From an uncultured Alphaproteobacteria bacterium (lineage in GTDB: Bacteria; Pseudomonadota; Alphaproteobacteria; Rs-D84): a stretch of DNA of 64,000 bases. Shown here one piece after another: positions 17,736 through 26,601 of the stretch; the stretch's first letter is position 1, and each line of letters opens with the position of its first letter. The stretch lies in contig CALXXY010000002.1 of assembly GCA_944392815.1 (NCBI GenBank), forward strand, positions 1 through 64,000, read 5' to 3'. The notes under the pieces were generated by a model that ran no database searches, was not told the origin of the DNA, and saw only the letters and a program-made list of their open reading frames with translations. The position numbers and the translations under genes are program-made.

Positions 17736-18485
17736 TTATTCCGCAACAGGTTCTGTTTCGGTTTCTGCTGCTGGTGCTGCCTGTTCTGCGACAGATTCAT
17801 CTGCATTCTGCGCAGCGGCTGCCTTGGTCGGGATTGGCAAATCATTTTGTTCTTTTTTCACCGCGTCACTGACCAACACAAATGTGCCATTTGCGCCTGG
17901 GACTGCACCTTCGACAAAGATTAAATTTTCTGATTCATCAATGCCGAACACTTTCAAATTCTGCACGGTCACGATTTCATTACCCATCTGACCAGCCATT
18001 TTTTTACCTTTTAACACGCGGCCTGGCCATTCACGCATACCTGTACCACCGATGGAACGATGTGCCTTTAACACACCGTGGGTTGCTTCTTTACCGCCAA
18101 AGTTATGACGTTTCATAGCACCCTGGAAACCTTTACCTTTGCTGGTTGCCTGGACATCGACGAATTGACCGGCAATAAAATGCGCTGCGGACAACGGTGT
18201 TCCCACAGGAATCATACAATCATCAGACACACGAAATTCAACAACTTTGCGATATGGTTTCACGCCTGCTTTTTCTGCCGCGACCACCTGTGGCTTTGCG
18301 ACATGTTTTGCTTTGGCTTCGCGCATACCCAAAACATTTGCGACATAACCATTTTTTTCCACTGTACGATTGCCAATAACCGTGCAATCACCGACGGACA
18401 AAACAGTCACAGGGTGTGCCACGCCACCGTCGTCATACAAACGTGTCATACCTATTTTAGTTGTAATTAAACCGCTACGTTTCAT
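17736..18485 (-). CDS. rplC: 50S ribosomal protein L3 with acidic tail
   Basis: 249 residues. L3 nucleates large-subunit assembly. RSGLITTKIGMTRLYDDGGV, the signature GVLKAHRSIGGTGMREWPGR and KGFQGAMKRHNFGG are clear. The glutamine normally methylated by PrmB is probably the one in KGFQGAMKRH. After residue 215 there is an Ala/Glu-rich acidic tail (ESVAEQAAPAAETETEPVAE), unusual for a ribosomal protein. It follows rpsJ. Confidence 0.97.
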   Translation of the reverse strand: MKRSGLITTKIGMTRLYDDGGVAHPVTVLSVGDCTVIGNRTVEKNGYVANVLGMREAKAKHVAKPQVVAAEKAGVKPYRKVVEFRVSDDCMIPVGTPLSAAHFIAGQFVDVQATSKGKGFQGAMKRHNFGGKEATHGVLKAHRSIGGTGMREWPGRVLKGKKMAGQMGNEIVTVQNLKVFGIDESENLIFVEGAVPGANGTFVLVSDAVKKEQNDLPIPTKAAAAQNADESVAEQAAPAAETETEPVAE

Positions 18486-18571
18486 TTTATTTGCCTTTAT
18501 TCGTTAGTAGGTTGGGCGACAGTACACACCATTTTTACGTTCGTCCAACACAAACAATACATTACCCTTTG

Positions 18572-18883
18572 TTATAATTTAATTTTCACATCAACACCGG
18601 ACGCCAAATCCAACTTCATCAATGCATCTACTGTCTGAGGGGTTGGATTCACGATATCAACAACCGCTTTGTGATTGCGAATTTCAAATTGTTCGCGCGA
18701 TTTTTTATTGATGTGTGGCGAACGGTTCACAGTAAATTTCTTAATCAATGTCGGCAAGCGAACGGGTCCAACTACCTCTGCGCCAGTGCGCTTTGCAGTT
18801 TTGACTATCTCGTCCACAGATTCCATTAACACCCTGTGATCAAACGCTGTCAATTTGATGCGAATTTTAGATGCTGGTACCAT
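18572..18883 (-). CDS. rpsJ: 30S ribosomal protein S10
   Basis: 103 residues, the standard length. S10 lies in the head and also serves as NusE in antitermination. [20 protein letters not shown] and [20 protein letters not shown] identify it. It follows tuf by 82 bases, with a stem in the spacer (ACTGG/CCAGT), and precedes rplC by 86 bases, with a GTTGG/CCAAC stem. No separate S10 promoter was seen. Confidence 0.98.
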   Translation of the reverse strand: MVPASKIRIKLTAFDHRVLMESVDEIVKTAKRTGAEVVGPVRLPTLIKKFTVNRSPHINKKSREQFEIRNHKAVVDIVNPTPQTVDALMKLDLASGVDVKIKL

Positions 18884-18965
18884 TTGTTCGTTTTCCTTAT
18901 CGTTATTCCGGGCCGGTAATCACTGGCGTTAAATTCCAGTTACACCGACCCGCGACATTTGTTTA

Positions 18966-20153
18966 TTATTTGATGATTTTCGATACAACACCTGCGCCAA
19001 CTGTGCGTCCGCCTTCACGGATAGCAAAGCGACGGCCTTCGTCCATAGCAATAGGTGCAATCAGTTGCACTGTGATACGGACGTTATCACCCGGCAGAAC
19101 CATTTCTTTGTCAGCCGGCAGTGTAATTGTACCAGTCACGTCTGTTGTGCTGAAGTAGAACTGCGGACGATAGTTGCTAAAGAACGCAGTGTGACGTCCA
19201 CCTTCTTCTTTGGTCAGAATATAAACTTCGGCTTCGAAATCTGTGTGTGGGGTAATAGAACCCGGTTTGCAGATAATCTGGCCACGTTCCACATCTTCTT
19301 TTTTGGTTCCACGCAACAGCAAACCAACGTTATCACCGGCTTCACCCTGATCCAGCAATTTGCGGAACATTTCAACACCGGTCACAGTTGTTTTCTGTGT
19401 CGGACGCAGACCAACGATTTCGCATTCATCACCAACTTTGACGGTACCGGCTTCGATACGACCTGTCACCACTGTACCACGACCTGTGATAGAAAACACG
19501 TCTTCGATTGGCATCAAGAACGGTTTATCAACTGGACGTTCTGGCAATGGGATATATTCATCGCATGCTTTCAACAAAGCGTCAATAGATTCTTTGCCCA
19601 AACCGTCATTTTTGCCTTCCAATGCGGAAACGGCAGAACCACGAATGATTGGCACATTTTCACCGTCGAAATCGTTCGCAGACAACAGTTCACGAATTTC
19701 CATTTCGACCAATTCCAACAATTCAGGATCGTTCGCCAAATCGCATTTGTTCAGATAAACAACGATTTTTGGAATACCCACCTGGCGTGCCAACAGAATG
19801 TGTTCACGTGTCTGAGGCATAGGACCATCAGTCGCGGCCACAACCAAAATCGCACCGTCCATCTGGGCAGCACCGGTAATCATGTTTTTAACATAGTCCG
19901 CGTGCCCCGGGCAGTCAACGTGCGCATAATGACGATGTTCTGTTTCGTATTCAACGTGCGCTGTGTTAATTGTAATACCGCGTGCGCGTTCTTCTGGGGC
20001 ATTATCGATTTGATCAACACCTTTGGACTGATCAGCACCGACGCCATAGTAGTGAACGATAGCAGCAGTCAATGTTGTTTTACCATGGTCAACGTGACCA
20101 ATTGTACCAATATTGACGTGTGGCTTGGTTCTTACATATTTTTCTTTTGCCAT
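18966..20153 (-). CDS. tuf: Elongation factor Tu
   Basis: 395 residues. EF-Tu delivers aminoacyl-tRNA to the ribosome. The P-loop [26 protein letters not shown] (G3) and [20 protein letters not shown] (G4) are visible, then domains 2 and 3 ending in [12 protein letters not shown]. It lies between fusA and rpsJ as in the str operon. No second tuf copy is in this window. GGAGAAA precedes the ATG. Confidence 0.99.
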   Translation of the reverse strand: MAKEKYVRTKPHVNIGTIGHVDHGKTTLTAAIVHYYGVGADQSKGVDQIDNAPEERARGITINTAHVEYETEHRHYAHVDCPGHADYVKNMITGAAQMDGAILVVAATDGPMPQTREHILLARQVGIPKIVVYLNKCDLANDPELLELVEMEIRELLSANDFDGENVPIIRGSAVSALEGKNDGLGKESIDALLKACDEYIPLPERPVDKPFLMPIEDVFSITGRGTVVTGRIEAGTVKVGDECEIVGLRPTQKTTVTGVEMFRKLLDQGEAGDNVGLLLRGTKKEDVERGQIICKPGSITPHTDFEAEVYILTKEEGGRHTAFFSNYRPQFYFSTTDVTGTITLPADKEMVLPGDNVRITVQLIAPIAMDEGRRFAIREGGRTVGAGVVSKIIK

Positions 20154-20262
20154 AGTTTTTTCTCCTTGGGCTTTGTTAAGTTTGATTTCTGAAATCTGAT
20201 TTCCGATTCATTACAACAAATCATAAACCAGAAATCAAAAATCACAATCTTTTTTTATATTT

Positions 20263-22344
20263 TTATTTTGTCAGTTTTTTTATAACCTCGTCTGCGACAT
20301 TTTTCGGCACTTCGGCATAGTGGGACAATTCCATATACGGATTTGCACGCCCCTGTGACAAAGAACGCAATGTCTTGACATATCCGAACAGATTTGCCAA
20401 TGGAACGAATGCCGAAATCAACTGATTACCGAATTGTGTTTCAATACCGTTGATTTGTCCACGACGACTGTTCAGGTCCCCGATGATATCACCGACGTAT
20501 TCTTCCGGTGTATTAACCGAAAGTTTCATAATCGGTTCCAACAACTTTGGCGCTGCTTTTTTCATTGCTTCGCGGAAGCACGCACGCGCCGCAATTTCAA
20601 AGCACAACACATTGGAATCGACTTCGTGGTATTTACCATCAACCAATGTCGCTTTGAAATCCACAGTGGGATAGCCAATCAGAACACCTGTCTGTTGCGC
20701 TATCTTTAACCCTTTTTCAACACCGGGGATATATTCTTTTGGAATAGCCCCACCAACAATCTTGTTTTCAAATTCATACCCAGTGCCCGGTTCCAACGGT
20801 TCAAATTCAATTTTCACCTGGGCATACTGACCAGAACCACCCGACTGTTTTTTGTGTGTGTATTCTTCTGTGACAGGTTTACCAAACGCCTCGCGGTATG
20901 CGATACGTGGTTCACCAACATTAACGTCAACTTTGAATTCACGGGACAAACGATCAACCAAAATTTCCAGGTGCAATTCACCAACACCCGCCAAAATCGT
21001 TTGACCAGATTCTTCGTCAACCGACACGTGGAACGACGGATCTTCTTTGGCCAACGCCTGCAGACCCAACGACATTTTTTCGATATCGGCCTTGGTTTTC
21101 GGTTCCACAGCAATGCTCATAACCGGATCTGGAACGTGAATATTTTCCAAAATAATCGGATTGGCTTCGTCACACAGCGTATCACCAGTAATAGTTTCCT
21201 TCATACCAACCAATGTGATAATATCACCGGCAGATGCCTCTTTGATTTCTTCGCGTTGATTGGAATGCATCAGCAACATACGACCCACGCGTTCACGTTT
21301 GTCGCGGTTGGAATTATAGATGTACGACCCAGACACCAATTTACCAGAATAAATACGAATGAACATCAGGTTTCCAACAAATGGGTCATTGGCAACCTTG
21401 AACGCCAGTGCGCTGAACGGTTCTTTTGGATCAGCATGACGTTCAATAACAGTTGTTTTGTCCATCGCAGTACCCTTGATTGCCGGGATATCCAACGGAC
21501 TGGGCAAATAATCAACAATTGCGTCCAACAACGGCTGAACACCTTTGTTTTTAAATGCAGTCCCGCACAACACAGGGTTGAAATTCTGAGCAATTGTACC
21601 CTTGCGGATTAATTTTTTGATTGTGGCGACATCGGGCTTTTTGCCTTCCATGTACGCTTCCATAATCTCGTCGTCCAGGGTGACAACTTCTTCGATTAAT
21701 TTGTTGTGTAATTCCTCGGCTTTTTCCTTTAAATCATCTGGAATATCGATGACATGCGGATCTTTACCCAGGTCATCTTCCCAAACGATACCGCGCATTT
21801 CGACAACATCAACCACGCCGCGGAAATCGGATTCAGCCCCAATTGGGAAATTAACAACCAACGGATTTGCACCCAAACGTTCACGAATCATATCGACACA
21901 GCGGAAAAAGTTTCCACCAATACGATCCATTTTGTTAACAAAGCAAATACGCGGCACATTATAACGATCGGCCTGGCGCCACACAGTTTCAGTTTGTGGC
22001 TGAACCCCAGACACAGATTCAAACACCGCAACGGCACCGTCCAACACACGCAGTGAACGTTCCACTTCCATAGTGAAATCCACGTGCCCCGGGGTATCAA
22101 TCAGGTTAATACGGTGATCGCGCCAGAAACACGTAGTTGCCGCGGACGTAATTGTAATACCGCGTTCCTGTTCCTGTTCCATCCAGTCCATTGTCGCGCC
22201 ACCATCGTGCACTTCGCCAATTTTGTATGTCTTTCCGGTATAGAACAAAATACGTTCAGACGTTGTTGTTTTACCCGCGTCGATGTGCGCCATAATACCG
22301 ATATTGCGGTACATATGCAAAGGTGCTGTTTTTCCGACTGACAT
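20263..22344 (-). CDS. fusA: Elongation factor G
   Basis: 693 residues, normal length. EF-G catalyses translocation and, with RRF, ribosome recycling. G1 is [20 protein letters not shown]2 includes [12 protein letters not shown]3 is [20 protein letters not shown] and G4 NKMDRIGG. Domain IV has the GxGxYA-like [16 protein letters not shown]. It follows rpsG by 45 bases. The 109-base spacer to tuf contains the inverted repeat GATTTCTG/CAGAAATC. Confidence 0.99.
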   Translation of the reverse strand: MSVGKTAPLHMYRNIGIMAHIDAGKTTTSERILFYTGKTYKIGEVHDGGATMDWMEQEQERGITITSAATTCFWRDHRINLIDTPGHVDFTMEVERSLRVLDGAVAVFESVSGVQPQTETVWRQADRYNVPRICFVNKMDRIGGNFFRCVDMIRERLGANPLVVNFPIGAESDFRGVVDVVEMRGIVWEDDLGKDPHVIDIPDDLKEKAEELHNKLIEEVVTLDDEIMEAYMEGKKPDVATIKKLIRKGTIAQNFNPVLCGTAFKNKGVQPLLDAIVDYLPSPLDIPAIKGTAMDKTTVIERHADPKEPFSALAFKVANDPFVGNLMFIRIYSGKLVSGSYIYNSNRDKRERVGRMLLMHSNQREEIKEASAGDIITLVGMKETITGDTLCDEANPIILENIHVPDPVMSIAVEPKTKADIEKMSLGLQALAKEDPSFHVSVDEESGQTILAGVGELHLEILVDRLSREFKVDVNVGEPRIAYREAFGKPVTEEYTHKKQSGGSGQYAQVKIEFEPLEPGTGYEFENKIVGGAIPKEYIPGVEKGLKIAQQTGVLIGYPTVDFKATLVDGKYHEVDSNVLCFEIAARACFREAMKKAAPKLLEPIMKLSVNTPEEYVGDIIGDLNSRRGQINGIETQFGNQLISAFVPLANLFGYVKTLRSLSQGRANPYMELSHYAEVPKNVADEVIKKLTK

Positions 22345-22389
22345 AAATTTTTTCCCCTTTTTATCTGTTGTCTGTGTTTATTTGCAAAA

Positions 22390-22863
22390 TTACCAACGGA
22401 AATGTGCGAACGCTTTATTGGCCTCGGCCATTTTATGCGTATCGATTTTCTTTTTGAATGCGCCACCCTGGCCATTCAGTGCATCGCGCAGTTCGCCGAA
22501 CAATCTGTCTTCCATTGAACGTTCGCCACGTTTGCGTGCAAACATAACCAACCAACGCAGTGCCAATGTCTGTTGACGCGCAGGTCTGACTTCGACCGGA
22601 ACCTGATAAGTTGCACCGCCAACACGACGCCCTTTTACCTCTACTGATGGTTTCAACGCATCGACCGCTTCTAAAAATGCAGCCAATTCATCGCCGTCTT
22701 TTGCAACTTTTTTCAGTTTTTCCAATGCACCATAAACGATATTTTCGGCAACTTCTTTTTTGCCGTCCCACATAACCACATTAATACATTTCGCAACAAC
22801 CAGATTGTTGTATTTTGAATCTGGCAAAATTTCACGTTTAGTTGCACTTTTACGTCTTGACAT
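22390..22863 (-). CDS. rpsG: 30S ribosomal protein S7
   Basis: 157 residues. S7 starts assembly of the small-subunit head. [40 protein letters not shown] and [20 protein letters not shown] are conserved signatures. It sits between rpsL (73-base spacer with an ACACG/CGTGT stem) and fusA. Confidence 0.98.
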   Translation of the reverse strand: MSRRKSATKREILPDSKYNNLVVAKCINVVMWDGKKEVAENIVYGALEKLKKVAKDGDELAAFLEAVDALKPSVEVKGRRVGGATYQVPVEVRPARQQTLALRWLVMFARKRGERSMEDRLFGELRDALNGQGGAFKKKIDTHKMAEANKAFAHFRW

Positions 22864-22936
22864 TTTTACTATCCTTTTATTGCTTCATCTGGGTTTTCCC
22901 AAATTACTCACACGGGCCACCCCGCGTGTATGATTA

Positions 22937-23308
22937 TTATTTAGCCACCTTGGCACCATACAGGGAACGTCCCTGTTTTCTGCTTTCGACACCCTTGGTA
23001 TCCAGAACACCACGAATGATGTGATATTTCACACCGGGCAAGTCCTTTACACGACCGCCACGAATCATAACAACGCTGTGTTCCTGCAGATTATGACCCT
23101 CGCCCGGGATATAGGCCGTCACTTCGCGACCATTGGCCAATTTAACACGAGCCACTTTACGCTGGGCCGAATTAGGTTTTTTAGGCGTGGTTGTGTACAC
23201 ACGTGTGCAAACACCACGTTTTTGCGGGGCCTGCATCATATCGGGCGCAGTTGATTTAACAACGACCTTTTTGCGCGGCTTCCGAATCAGTTGATTTACT
23301 GTTGGCAT
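22937..23308 (-). CDS. rpsL: 30S ribosomal protein S12
   Basis: 123 residues, first gene of the str-S10-spc-alpha cluster. S12 is at the decoding centre. [20 protein letters not shown], the loop [20 protein letters not shown] (with the Lys at the position of streptomycin-resistance changes) and [20 protein letters not shown] are visible. The Asp that RimO can methylthiolate lies in [14 protein letters not shown]. Its promoter is at 23458-23486. Confidence 0.98.
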   Translation of the reverse strand: MPTVNQLIRKPRKKVVVKSTAPDMMQAPQKRGVCTRVYTTTPKKPNSAQRKVARVKLANGREVTAYIPGEGHNLQEHSVVMIRGGRVKDLPGVKYHIIRGVLDTKGVESRKQGRSLYGAKVAK

Positions 23309-23457
23309 TCAAAATCTCTTTGTTTTTTGTACCTTTTTTATCTGCACAAAACATCTGTTCAGAATTATTTCAACGGACCACCCCGCGATTATAAATCTGT
23401 CAGAACGCGCAGAATTCTGTGTTTTTTTCTTTCCTTGTTTACACGGAAAGCGAATAC

Positions 23458-23486
23458 ACTATAACCACGAACCCGCATATTGTCAA
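23458..23486 (-). promoter_or_regulatory. Promoter of the str-S10-spc ribosomal operon
   Basis: On the minus strand TTGACA (23481-23486), exactly 17 bases, TATAGT (23458-23463). It gives a leader of about 140 bases before rpsL. The leader has no ORF with a convincing start. Confidence 0.8.
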
Positions 23487-23639
23487 GCAGAATTTGGGGA
23501 TTTTTGCCGAAAAAACGGCTGGAAATTCCCAAAAATCCGGGACGTACAAAATTCCCACAAAATGACAATTTTTTTATTGGTACAAAATTCATGAAACAGG
23601 TTCCCCCTTTGCGACGAATGTGGCTGCCGACCTCGTCCC

Positions 23640-23760
23640 ATCGCGGGGTAAAGTTCCCCTCTGCGGAGGGGAACTAGTTCCGCGACGGGACGAAGACCAA
23701 GTTCCCCTCTGCGGAGGGGTGGCGCGCTTTGCGCGACGGGGTGGTCATTACTCGGACACT
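23640..23760. repeat. GC-rich palindromic repeats in the spacer behind rpsL
   Basis: The hairpin TTCCCCTC-TGCG-GAGGGGAA occurs in full near 23653-23675 and again, truncated, near 23702-23720. It is flanked by GTCCCATCGCGGGG-like and GCGCGCTTTGCGCG palindromes. No ORF is credible between 23309 and 23941. The block is directly followed by the family A element at 23769. Confidence 0.6.
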
Positions 23761-23768
23761 CTGCCCCT

Positions 23769-23828
23769 GTCATTGCGAAGGAGTACGATCAACGTTGAAA
23801 ACGTTGGCGTACAACTGCGGCAATCCAG
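23769..23828 (+). repeat. MITE/REP-like element (family A), copy 2
   Basis: A 60-base copy from GTCATTGCGAAGGAG to CAATCCAG with the internal palindrome CAACGTTGAAAACGTTG. It is followed by a GC hairpin (GTCCCGCGC...GCGCGGAC) and a run of ACTCTATACTCTACACTCT-type sequence that is nearly the same as at 3244-3305. Confidence 0.8.
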
Positions 23829-23894
23829 TGGTATATGTCCCGCGCGCATGCGCGGACATTATCTACACTCTATACTCTACACTCTTCACTCTGA

Positions 23895-23922
23895 TAAAAA
23901 ACGGGGCCACGGCCCCGTTTTT
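23895..23922 (-). terminator. Terminator of the outer-membrane protein gene at 23942
   Basis: AAAAAACGGGGC / GCCCCGTTTTTT with a CACG loop, 19 bases after the stop codon. Symmetric, so it may work in both directions. Confidence 0.8.
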
Positions 23923-23941
23923 TCATTTGATGTAAATTCAA

Positions 23942-24706
23942 TTAGAATTCCACACCAAACTTTACACCATAGGCAAAGCCGTCAACAATATCCCAGGAAC
24001 CGGCCTCTTCTTGGTGCACCATTTCTTTGCCAACGTATGCACCAACAAATTTGGCATCATCAATGTTATAGTTCACGCCCAATTTGCCCAACCATGTGCC
24101 ACGTTCATTCTCATCGTCCAGGCCAATCTGGTATTCTGCGCCCAGAACCAAAGCCCAGCTTTCGTTCATGTTAAAGAACGCATCAGCACCGGCGCGCAAC
24201 ATATGCATTCCATCATCGCCCCAATTGAACGATTCAGAATTGGCATAGTCAAATGCAACATGTCCTGCGACCGCCCACGATGCTGTTTCATAACCAACTG
24301 TTGCACCAACTGTCCATTGATACCATGTATTATCTTCGCCCAGGAATGTTTCGCCATACGGCCATACGCCATAAAAGCCGTATGATCCAAATACATCGGC
24401 TTTCCAATTTGCACCATCAAACACACGATAATCTACGCCGATACCAAAAGTATTCCACCCGGCTGTATCAAACCAATCAGATTCACTTAACGTTGTGGCC
24501 AGGCCAATTGCCAATCTGTCTGTCACACCATAACCGAATTCTTCGGTCAGCGCATATGCATTAGATGACTTTGACCCTGATTCCAAAGACGTCACACTGT
24601 AAAAGCGTCCCTGGTCCGGACGATACAACGGATTATCGTTGATTGCCGCGTTTGCACCAGTTGCCGCAAAAACTGCCAACAAAGATGTTAAAACTAATTT
24701 TTTCAT
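23942..24706 (-). CDS. Outer-membrane beta-barrel protein
   Basis: 254 residues. A signal peptide MKKLVLTSLLAVFAATGANA is followed by alternating aromatic and polar strands (YALTEEFGYGVTDRLAIGLA, GATVGYETASWAVAGHVAFD). It ends with the C-terminal phenylalanine typical of BAM substrates (YGVKFGVEF). About ten to twelve strands could be drawn. It stands alone with its own promoter and terminator, and CCTAGCTAGG lies between -10 and start. No specific porin family recognised; likely a channel or adhesin-like surface protein. Confidence 0.75.
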   Translation of the reverse strand: MKKLVLTSLLAVFAATGANAAINDNPLYRPDQGRFYSVTSLESGSKSSNAYALTEEFGYGVTDRLAIGLATTLSESDWFDTAGWNTFGIGVDYRVFDGANWKADVFGSYGFYGVWPYGETFLGEDNTWYQWTVGATVGYETASWAVAGHVAFDYANSESFNWGDDGMHMLRAGADAFFNMNESWALVLGAEYQIGLDDENERGTWLGKLGVNYNIDDAKFVGAYVGKEMVHQEEAGSWDIVDGFAYGVKFGVEF

Positions 24707-24746
24707 GATATATCCTTATGGTTCAGTTAAAAAACTAGATTTACTA

Positions 24747-24789
24747 CCTAGCTAGGAATATTGTACCGCGCGATTCGCCCCCTGTTCAA
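24747..24789 (-). promoter_or_regulatory. Promoter with palindromic CTAG operator before the barrel gene
   Basis: On the minus strand TTGAAC (24784-24789), 18 bases, TACAAT (24760-24765). The perfect palindrome CCTAGCTAGG (24747-24756) covers the expected transcription start. CTAG is rare in proteobacteria, so a regulator site is plausible. Confidence 0.5.
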
Positions 24790-24836
24790 GGACAAAGATT
24801 TTTGCTTTTTTCCCAAAAATATGGTATATTGTGGCC

Positions 24837-24900
24837 GTTCGCGAATCGGATTCGATTCCCATTATTTTTAATGAAACGCCCAGGAAACTGGGCGTTTTAC
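24837..24900 (+). ncRNA. Possible small RNA, about 65 nt
   Basis: TTGCTT (24802-24807), 17 bases, TATATT (24825-24830), then about 40 bases and a strong terminator: AAACGCCCAG-GAAA-CTGGGCGTTT (24874-24897) plus Ts. There is no ORF. GGATTCGATTCCC near 24847 resembles a tRNA T-arm, but no acceptor stem pairs with it. The terminator could also serve mltG from the other strand. Confidence 0.4.
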
Positions 24901-24963
24901 CATACAGCATATATATTTCGTTTCAAAATTAAATCATTAACAAATTTAACGAATGACGCGTTT

Positions 24964-25980
24964 TTAATTCCCATTTTGAATTTTTTTTATCACACGCCAG
25001 TCAGCATGATTTTTTACATGTTCCGCATACGTGCGCGAAAACCTGTGCCCACCGTTGCCATCGGCCACAAAAAACAAATAATTCGTATCAGCCGGCGTCA
25101 ACACTGCATGTATCGCGTCCAGCCCCACATTTGCAATTGGTGCCGGCGGCAATCCCGCATGAGTATACGTATTATACGGACTGTCTGTTTTTAAATGATT
25201 GCGCAGCAACGGCCGCCCACGCATATCCCCCAACCCATTGGTCAGCGCATAGACCACCGTCGGGTCGGCCTGCAACCGCATGCCATCGCGCAACCGGTTC
25301 AAATACACACTGGCAACAATCGGCATTTCAGATTTTTTTGGTGTTTCTTTTTGCACAATGGACGCCAGCGTTATAACATCGTTCCATGTTTTCAGCGGCC
25401 GCGGTGCAATACGCCCCGCCCTGTCCCAGTTATGTTCCAATTCCACCATTTTTTTACGCATTAAATCCAGCAACGCCAATCGCGACGTCCCGCGCGCAAC
25501 GCGATACGTATCCGGGAACAAATCCCCATCGTGCAAATTGCACACCGGCAAATCAGTCCCCACACCACATTCCACATCGCCGGTCAAATCATCATCGGCC
25601 AACAATAATTCTTTGATTTGTTTGACGGTCAGTCCCTCGGGCACGACGATGGTTGTTGCGGCCACATCGCCATGCGCCAACATATCAGCAATGCGCCAAA
25701 CACTGGTTCCCCGCGGAATGTCATATTGCCCAGATTGAATTCCGCCGCCATTTCCCCGCACGGCTATTTTAAACAGCGCAACCGAATCGATTAAATCGCG
25801 CGATTGCAACCGCGTGGCCACGCCCGACACAGTATCCCCACGTGCCACCACGAACGTGGCGTCACGCGTCACAGCGGACCGCACACCAAATATATACAAC
25901 GCCGCGATAACCACGACAACCACAGCGCCACACACAAAATTAATGAATTTTTTGGATTTAAATAATTTTTTCGCTTTCAT
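24964..25980 (-). CDS. mltG: Endolytic murein transglycosylase MltG (YceG family)
   Basis: 338 residues, usual length. MltG is a membrane-anchored lytic transglycosylase that cuts nascent glycan strands and sets their length. It has a Lys-rich cytosolic start, one membrane helix (about residues 14-33), and a LysM-like segment. The YceG domain shows LASIVQKETPKKSEM (catalytic-Glu region; here Q precedes KE), VYLNRLRDGMRLQADPTVVY, SPYNTYTHAGLPPAPIANVG and FFVADGNGGHRFSRTYAEH. In other genomes it often follows fabF-acpP; here those lie 5 kb away on the same strand. Confidence 0.95.
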   Translation of the reverse strand: MKAKKLFKSKKFINFVCGAVVVVVIAALYIFGVRSAVTRDATFVVARGDTVSGVATRLQSRDLIDSVALFKIAVRGNGGGIQSGQYDIPRGTSVWRIADMLAHGDVAATTIVVPEGLTVKQIKELLLADDDLTGDVECGVGTDLPVCNLHDGDLFPDTYRVARGTSRLALLDLMRKKMVELEHNWDRAGRIAPRPLKTWNDVITLASIVQKETPKKSEMPIVASVYLNRLRDGMRLQADPTVVYALTNGLGDMRGRPLLRNHLKTDSPYNTYTHAGLPPAPIANVGLDAIHAVLTPADTNYLFFVADGNGGHRFSRTYAEHVKNHADWRVIKKIQNGN

Positions 25981-26047
25981 GACGAAATAATTATACAGAT
26001 AAAAAACGAACTTGCAAAAACAAAAACAAATCTTTTATAATATGCAC

Positions 26048-26238
26048 GAATTCACAATGGATTATGTGGATTCGGGGTTCTAACAAGCCCGCAGCTCACC
26101 GGCGTACAACGCTGTCAAAAATCCCGACATATGGTCGGGGTGCCACAGGAATAAGGGTCCGCCCAAACACTGTGGAATCATAGTGAGTTGTGATTTTGTT
26201 AGCCCCCGACCACCATCAATTGTTGGTGGTTTTATTTT
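26048..26238 (+). ncRNA. Structured non-coding RNA, about 190 nt, unidentified (6S-like size and fold)
   Basis: Promoter TTGCAA (26012-26017), 18 bases, TATAAT (26036-26041). Terminator ACCACCA / TGGTGGT (26209-26230) with T-run to 26240. A closing stem joins CGGGGTTCTAACAA (26073-26086) with TTGTTAGCCCCCG. Inside are AGCTCAC/GTGAGTT, CGGCG/CGCTG, CCCGAC-ATATG-GTCGGG and CCACAG/CTGTGG enclosing AAGGGTCCGCCC. No ORF. Long closing stem, size and central region suit 6S RNA, but I cannot assign it. RNase P and SRP RNA signatures are absent. Confidence 0.6.
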
Positions 26239-26254
26239 TTACAATACTCTAACT

Positions 26255-26263
26255 GGGGGGGGG
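26255..26263 (+). promoter_or_regulatory. Nine-G tract in the ribosome-binding region of the HTH gene
   Basis: A run of nine G ends five bases before the ATG at 26269, where the ribosome-binding site should be, and TACAAT (26240-26245) lies just upstream as a possible -10. Slippage in the tract would change spacing and translation. Confidence 0.5.
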
Positions 26264-26268
26264 ATAAC

Positions 26269-26601
26269 ATGACACATACAAAATCCGCGCCGGACGCCAC
26301 AGACGCACGCATTGGCGAATTAATAAAACAGGCCCGCACAAAAATGGGCTATGCCCAGGCGGATTTGGGGCGTGAAATTGGCGTCACTTTTCAACAAATT
26401 CAAAAATATGAATCAGGTGCCAATAAAATCGGCGCGGCCACATTGCACAAAATTGCAAAATTTCTTGAAATCCCGGTTGCTTGGTTTTATGACGAATTGG
26501 ACAGCCCATGCCAAACGCAGAAAATCAGAAACTGCGCGACGCACCGCCCCGCATTAAACGACGCGTTTGATAATCAGGCATCTGACGCAAACGCGCAATA
26601 A
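26269..26601 (+). CDS. XRE/Cro-type HTH transcriptional regulator
   Basis: 110 residues. Residues 14-72 form an HTH_3 domain: IGELIKQARTKMGYAQADLG, then EIGVTFQQIQKYESGANKIG with the recognition helix, and LHKIAKFLEIPVAWFYDEL, similar to alphaproteobacterial SinR/Cro-like regulators with a C-terminal disordered tail. The tail and stop overlap the 3' end of the unknown gene at 26525 by 77 bases in opposite orientation. It follows the structured RNA and the nine-G tract. Targets unknown. Confidence 0.85.
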   Translation: MTHTKSAPDATDARIGELIKQARTKMGYAQADLGREIGVTFQQIQKYESGANKIGAATLHKIAKFLEIPVAWFYDELDSPCQTQKIRNCATHRPALNDAFDNQASDANAQ

